A DNA stretch of 64,000 nucleotides, from assembly GCA_003020985.1 (NCBI GenBank), contig PXRM01000026.1, forward strand, positions 1 through 64,000, read 5' to 3'. The translations under genes and the position numbers were made by a program. Below, in pieces: positions 25,387 through 33,848 of this stretch (the stretch's first letter is position 1; every line of letters begins with the position of its first letter). The notes under the pieces are model-generated. The model searched no databases and was not told the DNA's origin. It saw only the letters and a program-made list of their open reading frames with translations. The stretch is from Halobacteriales archaeon QS_4_70_19. Lineage in GTDB: Archaea; Halobacteriota; Halobacteria; Halobacteriales; Haloarculaceae.

Positions 25387-25890
25387 TCAGGCGGGGTCGT
25401 TCGCCGCCGCCAGGGGGGCGCGGCCGGTACCCAGCAGCCAGCCGGCGTGCAGCAGGACGACGACGGCCAGCGCCGCGATGACGCCCGCCACGACGATCAG
25501 GCCGCCGACCGCCGCCGCACCGGACACATCGGCCCTGCCCGGCGCGCCGGCGGCCACGACCTGCAGGGCGGCCGGCACGGCGAGGACGCCCAGGCTCTCG
25601 ACGACCCGGAACGCGACGTGGGCCCGCCCGCGCCCGGTGAATCGGTCGAGGCCGTCCCGGAGGAGCTCCCAGCCGTCGGCCGGCAGGTGGGCCAGGAGGA
25701 CGAGCCACAGCAGCCCCAGCGCGGCCGCGGCGAGCAGCCAGACCGCCCCGAACCCCACCAGGGGCTGGAGCGTCGTCGCGTCGAGGACGACCCACGGGAC
25801 GGGCCCGAGCCCGACCGCCAGCGCGGCGAGCGCCGCCTCCACCCGGAGCAGCGGCGGGAGCGACGCGACCGCCGTGGGCGTCGTTCGCAT
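25387..25890 (-). CDS. Integral membrane protein of unknown function (167 aa)
   Basis: MRTTPTAVASLPPLLRVEAA followed by four hydrophobic segments (about residues 18-40, 46-68, 100-118 and 127-152), a polar loop with LPADGWELLRDGLDRFTGRG between the second and third, and a short tail. No recognised family. It lies 66 bases upstream of the enolase-like gene on the same strand, so could share its transcript. Confidence 0.68.
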   Translation of the reverse strand: MRTTPTAVASLPPLLRVEAALAALAVGLGPVPWVVLDATTLQPLVGFGAVWLLAAAALGLLWLVLLAHLPADGWELLRDGLDRFTGRGRAHVAFRVVESLGVLAVPAALQVVAAGAPGRADVSGAAAVGGLIVVAGVIAALAVVVLLHAGWLLGTGRAPLAAANDPA

Positions 25891-26061
25891 ACCTGCTCGT
25901 CACCGGAGAGCCGATGAGTGTCTTCCGGCGCCTTCTGTCGGCCCCGTCCCGCGGCCGCCCCCCGGTGCCCCGAGTTCGAGTCCCGGCTCGGCCCGGGCTC
26001 CCCGGCGTCTCGGCACCCTGGTTCCGCACATACGTTCGCCGGCAGCCGGCCGTGACTCCCG

Positions 26062-26068
26062 GTTTTTT
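26062..26068 (+). promoter_or_regulatory. TATA-like T-run for the phosphohexomutase gene
   Basis: GGTTTTTTG centred about 28 bases before the ATG at 26093, the spacing of a leaderless haloarchaeal promoter. Confidence 0.5.
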
Positions 26069-26092
26069 GTCCGCCGGCCGCGGGGTCCCGGT

Positions 26093-27502
26093 ATGGACGA
26101 CGCCGACGCCGGGTACGACGCCTCGGCCATCACGTTCGGGACGGACGGCTGGCGGACGACGCTGGACGAGTTCACCGACGCTCGCGTGCGGATGGTCGGG
26201 CAGGCCGTCGCCGACTACCTCGACGCCGAGGGGGAGACGGGGACGGTCGCGGTCGGCTACGACGCCCGCGAGACCTCGCGGGGGTTCGCGGAGGAGCTCT
26301 CGCGGACCCTCTGTGCGAACGGGCACGACGTCCTCGTCTCCGAGCGGGACTGCCCGACGCCGGCCGTGGCGTGGACGGTCACGGACCGCGACCTGGCGGG
26401 CGGGCTGATGGTCACCGCGAGCCACAACCCGCCGGAGTACAACGGCGTCAAGCTCCTCCCCGGGGACGGCGCACCCGCGCTGCCCGCGGTCACGGACCGG
26501 TTGGAGGCGACCCTCCGGGCGCCGGACCCGCGCCCCGAGGCGGAGTGGGGGGCCGTCGACGAGGCCGACCTCGTCGGGCCGTACGTCGACCACCTGCTGA
26601 GCTTTCTGGGCCTCGGTGACGGCGGCCTCTCGGGGCTGACGGTCGCGTACGACGCGATGCACGGGAGCGGACGGGGCGTGACCGACCGGGCGCTCGAACG
26701 CGCGGGCGCGGACGTGGTCCGCCTCCGGACCGACGCCGACCCCACCTTCGGCGGGACGCCGCCGGAACCCGCCGAGGCGCGGCTGGACGACCTCGTCGCG
26801 CGCGTCACCGGCGGCGACGCGGACCTCGGGGTGGCCAACGACGGCGACGCCGACCGCATCGGCGTCGTCGCCCCCGAGGAGGGGTACGTCGACGCGAACC
26901 TCCTGTTCGCGCTCGTCTACGACCACCTCCTCGACGCGCGCTCGGGCGGGGCGGTCCGCACGGTGTCGACCACCTTCCTCGTGGACCGCGTCGCGGCGGC
27001 CCACGACGAGTCCGTCGCGGAGACGGCGGTCGGGTTCAAGTGGGTCGCCGAGGCGATGGCCCAGACGGACGCCCTGCTGGGTGGCGAGGAGTCCGGCGGC
27101 TTCGGCGTCCGGGGCCACCTCCGCAACAAGGACGGCGTGCTGCTGGCGCTGCTGGCCGCGGCCGCCGCGGCCGACGAACCGCTGGACCACCGCCTCGGGC
27201 GCATCCGCGAGGACTACGGCGACATCCACCAGGATCGCGTCAGCGTCGACTGCCCGGACGACCGCAAGGAGGCAGTGGTCGCGGGGCTGGGCGAGACGCT
27301 CCCCGAGCAGGTCGCCGGCGTCGAGGTCGAGGCGGTCAACGACGTGGACGGGTTCAAGATCCTGCTCGCGGACGGGACCTGGCTGCTGATCCGCCCCTCC
27401 GGGACGGAACCGAAGATGCGGGTCTACGCCGAGGCCGGCGACCCCCAGCGGGTCGCGGGGCTGCTGACCGCCGGCCGGGAGCTGGTCGAACCGCTCGTCT
27501 GA
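26093..27502 (+). CDS. Phosphohexomutase (phosphoglucomutase/phosphomannomutase family, 469 aa)
   Basis: All four active-site loops are visible: phosphoserine S110 in MVTASHNPPEYNG, the Mg site DGDADR, the sugar-ring loop GEESGGFG, and the phosphate-binding loop IRPSGTEPKMRVYAEA at the C-terminus. Interconverts 1- and 6-phosphates of glucose, mannose or possibly glucosamine; substrate preference cannot be read from sequence. The N-terminus ITFGTDGWR is the family form, which fixes the start at 26093. Confidence 0.93.
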   Translation: MDDADAGYDASAITFGTDGWRTTLDEFTDARVRMVGQAVADYLDAEGETGTVAVGYDARETSRGFAEELSRTLCANGHDVLVSERDCPTPAVAWTVTDRDLAGGLMVTASHNPPEYNGVKLLPGDGAPALPAVTDRLEATLRAPDPRPEAEWGAVDEADLVGPYVDHLLSFLGLGDGGLSGLTVAYDAMHGSGRGVTDRALERAGADVVRLRTDADPTFGGTPPEPAEARLDDLVARVTGGDADLGVANDGDADRIGVVAPEEGYVDANLLFALVYDHLLDARSGGAVRTVSTTFLVDRVAAAHDESVAETAVGFKWVAEAMAQTDALLGGEESGGFGVRGHLRNKDGVLLALLAAAAAADEPLDHRLGRIREDYGDIHQDRVSVDCPDDRKEAVVAGLGETLPEQVAGVEVEAVNDVDGFKILLADGTWLLIRPSGTEPKMRVYAEAGDPQRVAGLLTAGRELVEPLV

Positions 27503-27546
27503 CCCCGCCTGGAGCCCGCTCCTGCTAGTTTGAGCTCTCAGGGAGC

Positions 27547-27661
27547 GGCGGTGTTCAGATAAGCCCCTGCGATGGCCGGGCAGTCGAGCGCGCGCGGGCT
27601 TTCAACACTCCAGTTTCCGGCGTGGTGGCGCCCACACTGACTCCCTTACCTGAACACTACC
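27547..27661. mobile_element. MITE-like element, 115 bp, imperfect 17-bp terminal inverted repeats
   Basis: The left end GGCGGTGTTCAGATAAG and the inverted right end (plus strand CTTACCTGAACACTACC) match at 14 of 17 positions. The flanks CAGGGAGC (27539-27546) and CGGGGAGC (27662-27669) match at 7 of 8 bases, looking like an aged 8-bp target duplication. No coding capacity. It sits in the 5' region of the following cupin gene. Confidence 0.55.
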
Positions 27662-27681
27662 CGGGGAGCGTCGGAGAGGGC

Positions 27682-28317
27682 ATGAGTACAGCCACCGGAC
27701 AGTCCCGAACGTACGACGTACAGCTCGCGGCCCTCGGCGCGCGGCTCGACGTCGCCCCCGAGGAGAGCGAGAGCGGCGTCGCGGTCGTCTACCACACGCT
27801 CGCGCCCCACGCGCTCGGCGCCCCGCTCCACCGCCACAGCCGCGAGGACGAGATCTCCCGCGTCGTCCGTGGTGAGCTGACCGTCATGCAGGACGGCGAG
27901 ATCACCACGGCCGCCCCCGGCGAGACGGTCGTCAAGCCCCGGGGCGTCCGGCACACCTTCCGGAACGCCGGCAACGAGCCGGTCGGGTTCGTTGAGGTCA
28001 TCGCGCCCGGCGAGTTCGCGGCCTGCTTCGGCGAGGCCGCCGACACCGTCCCGGCGGGCGGGCTGCCCGACCAGGCCGCGCTGGACCGGCTCACCGAGCT
28101 CGGCGTCGAGTACGGGATGGAATCGCGGATGGAGAGCATCTCCGAGCCGCTGCCCGAACACGGCTCAGCATCCGAGTGTCCGACCCGCTCCCCCTCCGCA
28201 CTCGGGCGGATCGATAATTCTCTCCCGGACAAGTCGATAATACCTTGCTTCTATTCAAGATATCCGATATATCTTCTCTCTTCCGGACTTTCGATATCGA
28301 AACCCACCATTTCGTAG
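27682..28317 (+). CDS. Cupin-domain protein with atypical C-terminal extension (211 aa)
   Basis: Cupin core at residues about 40-120: PLHRHSREDEISRVVRGELT gives the His-His-Glu metal site, and VVKPRGVRHTFRNAGNE the second motif, as in quercetin dioxygenase-like cupins. After a normal ending around SEPLPEHGSA the frame runs on into AT-rich sequence (DNSLPDKSIIPCFYSRYPIY) and crosses 67 bases into the convergent GNAT gene, so the last about 35 residues are probably an accidental extension after loss of the original stop. Start at 27682 (MSTATGQSRTYDVQ). Confidence 0.82.
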   Translation: MSTATGQSRTYDVQLAALGARLDVAPEESESGVAVVYHTLAPHALGAPLHRHSREDEISRVVRGELTVMQDGEITTAAPGETVVKPRGVRHTFRNAGNEPVGFVEVIAPGEFAACFGEAADTVPAGGLPDQAALDRLTELGVEYGMESRMESISEPLPEHGSASECPTRSPSALGRIDNSLPDKSIIPCFYSRYPIYLLSSGLSISKPTIS

Positions 28318-28691
28318 AACTCTACGACGTTCGCGTCGAACTCCGCGACGAGCCGCTCGCGCCGCGCGGCCGCCGCCGCGACCAGCGCGCTGCCGATTCC
28401 CTGGCCCTGCCGCCCCGGTCTGACGGCGACCGCCTCGACGCGTTCGCCGTCCAGCACCAGCGCGCCGAGCACGCGCCCGTCGGCCACGGCGACCAGCACG
28501 TCCCGCTCCCCGGCCATCGTGGCCTCGCGGTCCACCTGCAGGCCCGCCATGTCGACGATACTGAGCGCTGTCGCGCGCTCGCCCTCGCGGGCCGGGCCGA
28601 CGGTCACCTCCGGCGGCGGGTCGGCGGTCGACGGCGCGGCCGGTTCGCGGTCCTCGCCCCGCCCGTCGTTGTTCTCCCCCTCCATCGTCAC
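28251..28691 (-). CDS. GNAT-family N-acetyltransferase (146 aa)
   Basis: The acetyl-CoA loop is clear in EAVAVRPGRQGQGIGSALVA, with the preceding strand VLGALVLDGERV and the C-terminal FYEMVGFDIESPEERRYIGY. The N-terminal about 30 residues are acidic and disordered. Two possible starts (28691 or 28685, MEGENNDG). The 3' end overlaps the extended cupin frame. Substrate unknown. Confidence 0.85.
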   Translation of the reverse strand: MTMEGENNDGRGEDREPAAPSTADPPPEVTVGPAREGERATALSIVDMAGLQVDREATMAGERDVLVAVADGRVLGALVLDGERVEAVAVRPGRQGQGIGSALVAAAAARRERLVAEFDANVVEFYEMVGFDIESPEERRYIGYLE

Positions 28692-28695
28692 CGCC

Positions 28696-28934
28696 CTACG
28701 CGTCCACCTCGGCGCCGCGCTCGCGGAACGCCCCGTAGTGGTCGGCCGGGCGGTTGGCCTGTGCCTGGCACTTCGTGCAGTAGTAGTCCCGCATCAGGAG
28801 GAGGACGACCGCGTCGGTGTCGTCGTCCAGCGCGTCGAAGTCGAAGCGGTCCGGCCCGGCGCCGACGTCGGGGGCGGCGACCGGGGGGGCCGAATCGCCG
28901 ACCAGTTCGTGGCTGTCTCGGTCGTCTGGCTCAT
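28696..28934 (-). pseudogene. Truncated, frameshifted peroxiredoxin/redoxin-like gene
   Basis: From the ATG at 28934 the frame (MSQTTETATNW...) loses sense. One frame over it reads LVGDSAPPVAAPDVGAGPDR, FDALDDDTDAVVLLLMRDYY and CTKCQAQANRPADHYGAFRE and stops at GAEVDA. This is the start of a haloarchaeal thioredoxin-fold (AhpC/TSA-like) protein with its CxxC-type active site, but it lacks about two thirds of the domain. A one-base shift near codon 10 plus 3' truncation means no functional product. It lies directly upstream of the GNAT gene. Confidence 0.65.
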
Positions 28935-29010
28935 GTCACCGGGTTCGGGGTCGAGCGACTTCAACGGCCGGGCGGCCGTGTCCGGACCGCGCCGAACCGG
29001 AACGGCTCGT

Positions 29011-29226
29011 TCATGCGTGGCGCCCATCGCCACCCTTCACGAGACGCAGCACCTCGACCCGCTCGTGCTCGACGGGGGCATCCTCGGGGACCGGCGCCCC
29101 TTCGACCAGCACGGTCGCCTCGTGGGGGGAGAACGAGCACGCACGGAGGAGGTCGGCGTAGGTCGCGTCGCCCGGGAGATCGAGGTCGCGCTCGCCCTCG
29201 CCGACGACGTCGGCGGTCACCTGCAT
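29011..29226 (-). CDS. samp2: Ubiquitin-like small archaeal modifier protein, SAMP2-like, with extension after Gly-Gly (71 aa)
   Basis: MQVTADVVGEGERDLDLPGD ... SFSPHEATVLVEGAPVPEDA ... VEVLRLVKGG matches SAMP2/ThiS/MoaD-type beta-grasp proteins, which act in protein conjugation and tRNA thiolation through a C-terminal diglycine activated by UbaA. Here the diglycine is residues 65-66 but five more residues (DGRHA) follow before the stop, so the protein as read lacks a free Gly-Gly end. The conserved conjugation-site Lys before GG is present (K64). A loss of the original stop or a processed precursor are the two readings. Confidence 0.85.
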   Translation of the reverse strand: MQVTADVVGEGERDLDLPGDATYADLLRACSFSPHEATVLVEGAPVPEDAPVEHERVEVLRLVKGGDGRHA

Positions 29227-29470
29227 CCGCGCCGTCTTGGCTGCCGCCGTGTTTGAGCGTGACGCTCGGCGGCCGGTCCGGGGCGAGGTGCCGCCGGAGG
29301 CATCCGTGGTGAGACACGCGGCCGCCGGACACGCTGCGGCCGCGGCGATACCCGACAGCGGGACCCACCCGGCCGCCGACCGGCGGTTCCACGCCTCGCG
29401 GACCGTTCAGGGCCGGAGACCGCAAAGAGCAATCCTTAACGGGTGAGGCCCACCCACACACGAACGACAC

Positions 29471-30385
29471 ATGACCAAAGTGAGCGTCATCGGCGCCGCG
29501 GGAACCGTCGGCGCGGCGGCCGGCTACAACATCGCGCTTCGCGACATCGCGGACGAGCTCGTCCTCGTGGACATCCCGGACATGGAGGAGACCACCATCG
29601 GGCAGGCCGCGGACACGAACCACGGCGTCGCCTACGACTCCAACACGACCATCCGCCAGGGTGGCTACGAGGCGACCGAGGGCTCGGACGTGGTGGTCAT
29701 CACGGCCGGTATCCCGCGCGAGGAGGGCCAGACCCGCATCGACCTGGCGGGCGACAACGCGCCCATCATGGACGACATCGGCTCCTCGCTGGTCGAGTAC
29801 AACGACGACTTCGTCTCCATCACGACCTCGAACCCGGTGGACCTACTGAACCGCCACCTGTACGAGTCGGGCGACCGCGACCGGCACGAGGTCATCGGCT
29901 TCGGCGGCCGGCTCGATTCTGCGCGCTTTCGCTACGTCCTCTCCCGGCGGTTCGACACCCCCGTCGAGAACGTCGAGGCGACCATCCTCGGCGAGCACGG
30001 CGACGCGCAGGTCCCCGTCTTCTCGAAGGTCCGCGTCGACGGCCGCGACCCCGAGTTCTCCGCGGACGAGAGGGAGGAGATCCTCGGCGACCTGCAGGAG
30101 TCCGCGATGGACGTCATCTCGCGCAAGGGCGCGACCGAGTGGGGCCCCGCGACGGGCGTCGCCCACATGGTCGAGGCCGTCGTCCGCGACACGGGCGAGG
30201 TGCTCCCCGGCTCGCTCGTCCTCGACGGCGAGTTCGGCTACGAGGACACCGCCTTCGGCGTCCCCGTCCGCCTCGGCTCGAACGGCATCGAGGAGGTCGT
30301 CGAGTGGGACCTCGACGAGTACGAGCAGGAGCTGATGGACGAGGCCGCCGAGAAGCTCTCCGACCAGTACGAGAAGATCTCGTAA
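29471..30385 (+). CDS. mdh: Malate dehydrogenase (304 aa)
   Basis: L-lactate/malate dehydrogenase superfamily, haloarchaeal type: the NAD site [20 protein letters not shown], substrate-binding arginine region [49 protein letters not shown], and the catalytic His of [16 protein letters not shown]. Oxidises malate to oxaloacetate in the TCA cycle. The acidic surface is obvious. Length matches characterised halophilic enzymes. Confidence 0.96.
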   Translation: MTKVSVIGAAGTVGAAAGYNIALRDIADELVLVDIPDMEETTIGQAADTNHGVAYDSNTTIRQGGYEATEGSDVVVITAGIPREEGQTRIDLAGDNAPIMDDIGSSLVEYNDDFVSITTSNPVDLLNRHLYESGDRDRHEVIGFGGRLDSARFRYVLSRRFDTPVENVEATILGEHGDAQVPVFSKVRVDGRDPEFSADEREEILGDLQESAMDVISRKGATEWGPATGVAHMVEAVVRDTGEVLPGSLVLDGEFGYEDTAFGVPVRLGSNGIEEVVEWDLDEYEQELMDEAAEKLSDQYEKIS

Positions 30386-30437
30386 GCAGCCGCCCGACGT
30401 CTCGCTCTCTCCGTACTCCCCGGCCACGCCGCCCGCG

Positions 30438-30683
30438 TCAGGGGATCAGCTGCTCGCCGTCGTCGTCGTAGACCGTGATGGCCTCGACCGGGCAGGCCCG
30501 CGCTGCGAACTTCGCGTCCAGCCCGGCGTCGTCGGGAATCTTCCGGACGAACGTGTCCGCCTCCGCCTCCTCCCCGTCGACCAGCACCGCCTTCCCGGCG
30601 GTCTCGTCCTTCTCGAACCCGTCCCACTCCGCGACGCACTGGAACATCCCGATGCAGGTGTCCCGGTCGTACTCGATGCGCAT
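30438..30683 (-). CDS. Small ferredoxin with three cluster cysteines (81 aa)
   Basis: MRIEYDRDTCIGMFQCVAEW ... FAARACPVEAITVYDDDGEQ. Three Cys (C10, C16, C64) in the single-cluster ferredoxin pattern, the C-terminal one in CP, suggest a 3Fe-4S cluster or a 4Fe-4S with one non-Cys ligand, as in other haloarchaeal ferredoxins of this kind. Cytoplasmic electron carrier; partner unknown. Convergent with mdh. The start at 30683 is the only sensible Met. Confidence 0.88.
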   Translation of the reverse strand: MRIEYDRDTCIGMFQCVAEWDGFEKDETAGKAVLVDGEEAEADTFVRKIPDDAGLDAKFAARACPVEAITVYDDDGEQLIP

Positions 30684-30800
30684 ACGGCGGCTTCGGCGGG
30701 TGGTGGCATAGGCGTGGCGACGACCGGGTCGGGGCGGCCGGCCGTCCCGCCGGGGATGCGCCGGCAAACCGTTTTCCTCTCCGCGACAGTAGTTCCACGT

Positions 30801-31379
30801 ATGCCCGCGACACTCGACAGTGAACGAGCGGCGGTCGTCGTCGTCGACATGCAGAACGGCTTCTGCAAGCCGGACGGCGCGCTGTACGCCCCCGGCAGCG
30901 AGGCGGTCGTCGAGCCGATCGTGGACCTCGTCGAGCGGGCCCGCGAGGCGGGGGTCCGGGTCGTCTACACCCGGGATGTCCACCCGCCGGGCCAGTTCGA
31001 CGGGAACCACTACTACGACGAGTTCGAGCGCTGGGGCGAGCACGTCGTCGAGGGGTCCTGGGAGGCCGAACTCGTCGACGAACTCGACGTGCGCGACGAG
31101 GACCTCGTCGTCGAGAAGCACACGTACAACGCGTTCCACGGGACGGAACTGGACGGCTGGCTCACCGCCCGCGGCATCGACGACCTCGCCATCTGTGGGA
31201 CGCTCGCGAACGTCTGTGTGCTCCACACCGCCGGCGCCGCGGGGCTGCGCGACTACCGGCCCGTCCTCGTCGAGGACGCCATCGGCTGCATCGAGGAGGA
31301 CCACCGGGAGTACGCGCTGGACCACGCCGACTGGCTGTTCGGCGAGGTGGAGACGAGCGCGGACGTGACGTTCGCGTGA
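30801..31379 (+). CDS. Isochorismatase-family cysteine hydrolase (nicotinamidase-like, 192 aa)
   Basis: Catalytic triad visible: D16 (VVVVDMQNGFC), K106 (VVEKHTYNAFHG) and C139 (CGTLANVCVLHTA). The cis-peptide region before the Cys and the ADWLFGEVETSADV end fit nicotinamidase-type members; a nicotinamidase metal site may be the H61-P-P stretch (RDVHPPGQFDGNHY). Converts nicotinamide to nicotinate if so (inference). Start ATG at 30801. The following GNAT gene overlaps its stop by 4 bases. Confidence 0.9.
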   Translation: MPATLDSERAAVVVVDMQNGFCKPDGALYAPGSEAVVEPIVDLVERAREAGVRVVYTRDVHPPGQFDGNHYYDEFERWGEHVVEGSWEAELVDELDVRDEDLVVEKHTYNAFHGTELDGWLTARGIDDLAICGTLANVCVLHTAGAAGLRDYRPVLVEDAIGCIEEDHREYALDHADWLFGEVETSADVTFA

Positions 31380-31933
31380 GCGGGGACGACAGCACCGAAA
31401 GCGGGGACGCCCGTGCAAGCACGGTCGCCCTCCGCCGGTTCGACCCCTCGCGCGACGACGCGGCCGCCCTCCACGCGCTCCACGAGCGGGCCCTGCGCGA
31501 CGCCGGGACCGACCCCGCCGACGTGCCCGGGACGGAGGACCTGGACGACGTGCCGGGGACGTACCTGGCCGGCGGCGAGTTCCTCGTCGGCCACGGGGAC
31601 GGCTCAGTCGTCGCGATGGGCGGCTTCCGACCCGCGAGCGACCTCCCGTCGGGCGGTCACGAGGGGTTCGAGCCGGGCGCGGCCGCCACCGACGACGCCG
31701 TCGAACTGTTCCGCATCGCGGTCGACCCCACCGTGCAGGGGCGGGGTCTGGGTGGCGACCTGCTCGCCGAACTGGAGCGGCGCGCCGCCGCGACCGGGTT
31801 CGCGTGGGCCGTCCTCACGACGGCGGCCCACCAGCGCGCCGGTGTCGAACTCTACCGTTCCCGGGGCTACCGGGAGGTCGGCCGGATGCAGCAGGGCGAG
31901 TACGAGCTCGTCCGGTTCGAGAAGCGGCTATAG
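31376..31933 (+). CDS. GNAT-family N-acetyltransferase (185 aa)
   Basis: GTG start overlapping the preceding TGA (GTGA), so translationally coupled to the isochorismatase. Acetyl-CoA loop FRIAVDPTVQGRGLGGDLLA, followed by AVLTTAAHQRAGVELYRSRG. Related in sequence and layout (central GGEFLVGHGDGSVVAMGGFR) to the next gene, so the two are probably tandem paralogues. Substrate unknown. Confidence 0.87.
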   Translation: MSGDDSTESGDARASTVALRRFDPSRDDAAALHALHERALRDAGTDPADVPGTEDLDDVPGTYLAGGEFLVGHGDGSVVAMGGFRPASDLPSGGHEGFEPGAAATDDAVELFRIAVDPTVQGRGLGGDLLAELERRAAATGFAWAVLTTAAHQRAGVELYRSRGYREVGRMQQGEYELVRFEKRL

Positions 31934-32059
31934 TGACGTATTATCGAATAATGAGTCGAACAACTCGGATATGTCATCGATTACCCAGTAACATCGTATT
32001 CGCGGAGAGCGTTGCCGCAGTCCAGTTCCCTCAATCCGCCGTGCCCGCGACCGTCGGGC

Positions 32060-32548
32060 GTGAGCGACGCTCTCCACTGCCGGCCCGTCCGTCCGGCCGA
32101 CGCCGAGCGGGTTCGAGCCGTCTACGAGCGCGCGATGCGGAACGCCGACGCCCTCCTGCCGGGCGCGGACCACTCCGACCTCGACGCGCCGACCGAGGCG
32201 TACGCGGACGGCGCCTTCCTCGTCGGCGAGGTCGGAACCGGGGCCGGGACCGAGGTGGTCGCGGTCGGTGGCGTGCGGCCGGTCGAGGACGGCGACGACG
32301 CGGCCGCGTTCGAGTTGAAACGGGTGGCCGTCCTGCCCGCGCACCAGGGGCAGGGGTACGGACGGGCCATGGTGCGGGCGCTGGAGGCGGCCGCGCGTGA
32401 CCGCGGCGCCGAGCGCTTCGTACTGGAGACCGGCGAGGACCAGCGCGCGGCGCAGGGACTCTACGAGTCGCTGGGCTACGAGTGCGTCGAGCGGGTGTCG
32501 TACGCGGGCGGCGAGGTGGTCGGGCTCGGGTACGCCCGCGAGCCCTGA
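32060..32548 (+). CDS. GNAT-family N-acetyltransferase, paralogue (162 aa)
   Basis: Acetyl-CoA loop RVAVLPAHQGQGYGRAMVRA and YESLGYECVERVSYAGGEVV. The same pattern as the previous GNAT (GAFLVGEV ... VVAVGGVRP) supports tandem duplication. The start is uncertain: GTG at 32060 (SDALHCRPVRPAD) gives the family N-terminus, while a TTG at 32012 would add 16 Pro/Ser-rich residues. The 77 bases between the GNATs include an AT-rich stretch (31934-32005) and may hold its own promoter. Confidence 0.84.
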   Translation: MSDALHCRPVRPADAERVRAVYERAMRNADALLPGADHSDLDAPTEAYADGAFLVGEVGTGAGTEVVAVGGVRPVEDGDDAAAFELKRVAVLPAHQGQGYGRAMVRALEAAARDRGAERFVLETGEDQRAAQGLYESLGYECVERVSYAGGEVVGLGYAREP

Positions 32549-33040
32549 CTATTCGGCCGCGTCGCCGGCGTCGGGGTCGCGCTCGGAGTTGAACAGCCGG
32601 TAGGCGCCAGTCCCCGCGGCGACGGGTTTCTGCCCCTCGCCCGGCACCTCGCTGACGACCTCGATGTAGGAGACGCCGACGCTCCCGCCGGCGCGGATGG
32701 GCTCGGCGGTCGCCACCAGGTCGCCCCCGGCCCGCCGGAGGTAGTTGACGTTGAGGGTGATGGTGGCGATGCCGTCGTTGACGGGGTCGACGAGGTACGG
32801 CCGGAGCGCGATGCCGCCGGTCGTGTCGACCAGTGTCGAGGCGACGCCGCCCTGGACGGTGGGGGGTTCGGTCGGGTTCGTGAGCTTCTCGTCGAACGGG
32901 ATGCGCCCGACCAGCCGGTCGGCGGTGAACTCCTCGACGGTGAAGCCGAGCCACGACAGGAACTGGTGCTGGTTCTCCAGATACTCCGTAATCATCGCCG
33001 CGGCGTCCTCCGGCATCTCGTGGGCTGGCTCGTCGGGCAT
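32549..33040 (-). CDS. PaaI-type hotdog thioesterase (163 aa)
   Basis: Hotdog fold of the PaaI family: LGFTVEEFTADRLVGRIPFD, PPTVQGGVASTLVDTTGGIA (the helix-capping segment, with Asp where family members have the catalytic acid), then ITLNVNYLRRAGGDLVATAE. Hydrolyses acyl-CoA thioesters, perhaps of aromatic acids. Its stop abuts the stop of the convergent GNAT gene. Start at 33040 (MPDEPAHEMPEDAAAM). Confidence 0.87.
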   Translation of the reverse strand: MPDEPAHEMPEDAAAMITEYLENQHQFLSWLGFTVEEFTADRLVGRIPFDEKLTNPTEPPTVQGGVASTLVDTTGGIALRPYLVDPVNDGIATITLNVNYLRRAGGDLVATAEPIRAGGSVGVSYIEVVSEVPGEGQKPVAAGTGAYRLFNSERDPDAGDAAE

Positions 33041-33221
33041 CGCGCCGTGGTTTGTGGGAGCGTGGCATGTAGCCTGTGGTTCGGTGGTGGCGCGGGCGGT
33101 GACCCCGGGACGATGCGAACGGCCGTACCTGGATATACGGCCCCTAACCGCTCCGATACCCGGGAACGGGGCCGTCGTGGGACGGAAGACCTTTACTCGC
33201 CGAACGGCGCCATCCGAGCAG

Positions 33222-33848
33222 ATGGCCACGGACACGGAGGCCCCGTCGCGGTCGCTCGCCGCCCGGCGGTGGCTGCTGGACTACGGCGTGTTCGTCCTGT
33301 TCGGGACGATCGCGGCCGCCGGCATCTACCTGTTCCTCTCGCGGGACGCCGAGTTCGCCCACCGGCTCCTGGAGGACGAGCGCTACTGGATGCTCGCGAT
33401 GTTCGCGCTGTTCGTGCTGGAGGGCGCCATGCTGCTGTACTTCGCCCCCAGCGAGAGCCTCGTCCCGGTGGCGCTGTTCGCCGTCGGTCGGTCGCCCGAG
33501 GACATCGCCGTCGTCGTCGGCATCGCCGTGCTGGGCGCGACCGTCGGCCAGTACCTCCTGTTCCTGCTGGCGAAGCGGGGCGGCCGCGAACGGCTGCTCG
33601 AACGCCCGTGGTTCCGGGTGAGCGAGGAGCGCCTGAACCGCTTCGACGGCTGGTTCGACCGCTGGGGGCCGCTGGTCGTCCCGGTGTCGAACTCGCTGCT
33701 GTTCACGCGTGGCATGCTCACCGTCCCGGCCGGCTTCGCGGAGATGGACGACCGGCAGTTCGTCGCTCTCTCGGCGCTCGGGACGCTCTCGTTCGAACTC
33801 GTCCTCGCGGGGCTGGCGCTGGGCGTCTTCGAGTTCCTCGGCATCTAA
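33222..33848 (+). CDS. DedA/VTT-domain membrane protein (208 aa)
   Basis: Five hydrophobic segments and the VTT/DedA pattern: YFAPSESLVPVALFAVGRSP, a re-entrant-loop-like stretch, GATVGQYLLFLLAKRGGRER, FDGWFDRWGPLVVPVSNSLL, FTRGMLTVPAGFAEMDD. DedA proteins are linked to lipid scrambling or undecaprenyl-phosphate recycling in bacteria; the archaeal role is uncertain. The stop codon overlaps that of the convergent flippase-like gene. Confidence 0.88.
   Translation: MATDTEAPSRSLAARRWLLDYGVFVLFGTIAAAGIYLFLSRDAEFAHRLLEDERYWMLAMFALFVLEGAMLLYFAPSESLVPVALFAVGRSPEDIAVVVGIAVLGATVGQYLLFLLAKRGGRERLLERPWFRVSEERLNRFDGWFDRWGPLVVPVSNSLLFTRGMLTVPAGFAEMDDRQFVALSALGTLSFELVLAGLALGVFEFLGI

Noticed and set aside
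24469-25917. 482-codon plus-strand frame opposite the enolase-like and membrane genes
   Set aside because: Spans two real minus-strand genes and their gap; no domain.
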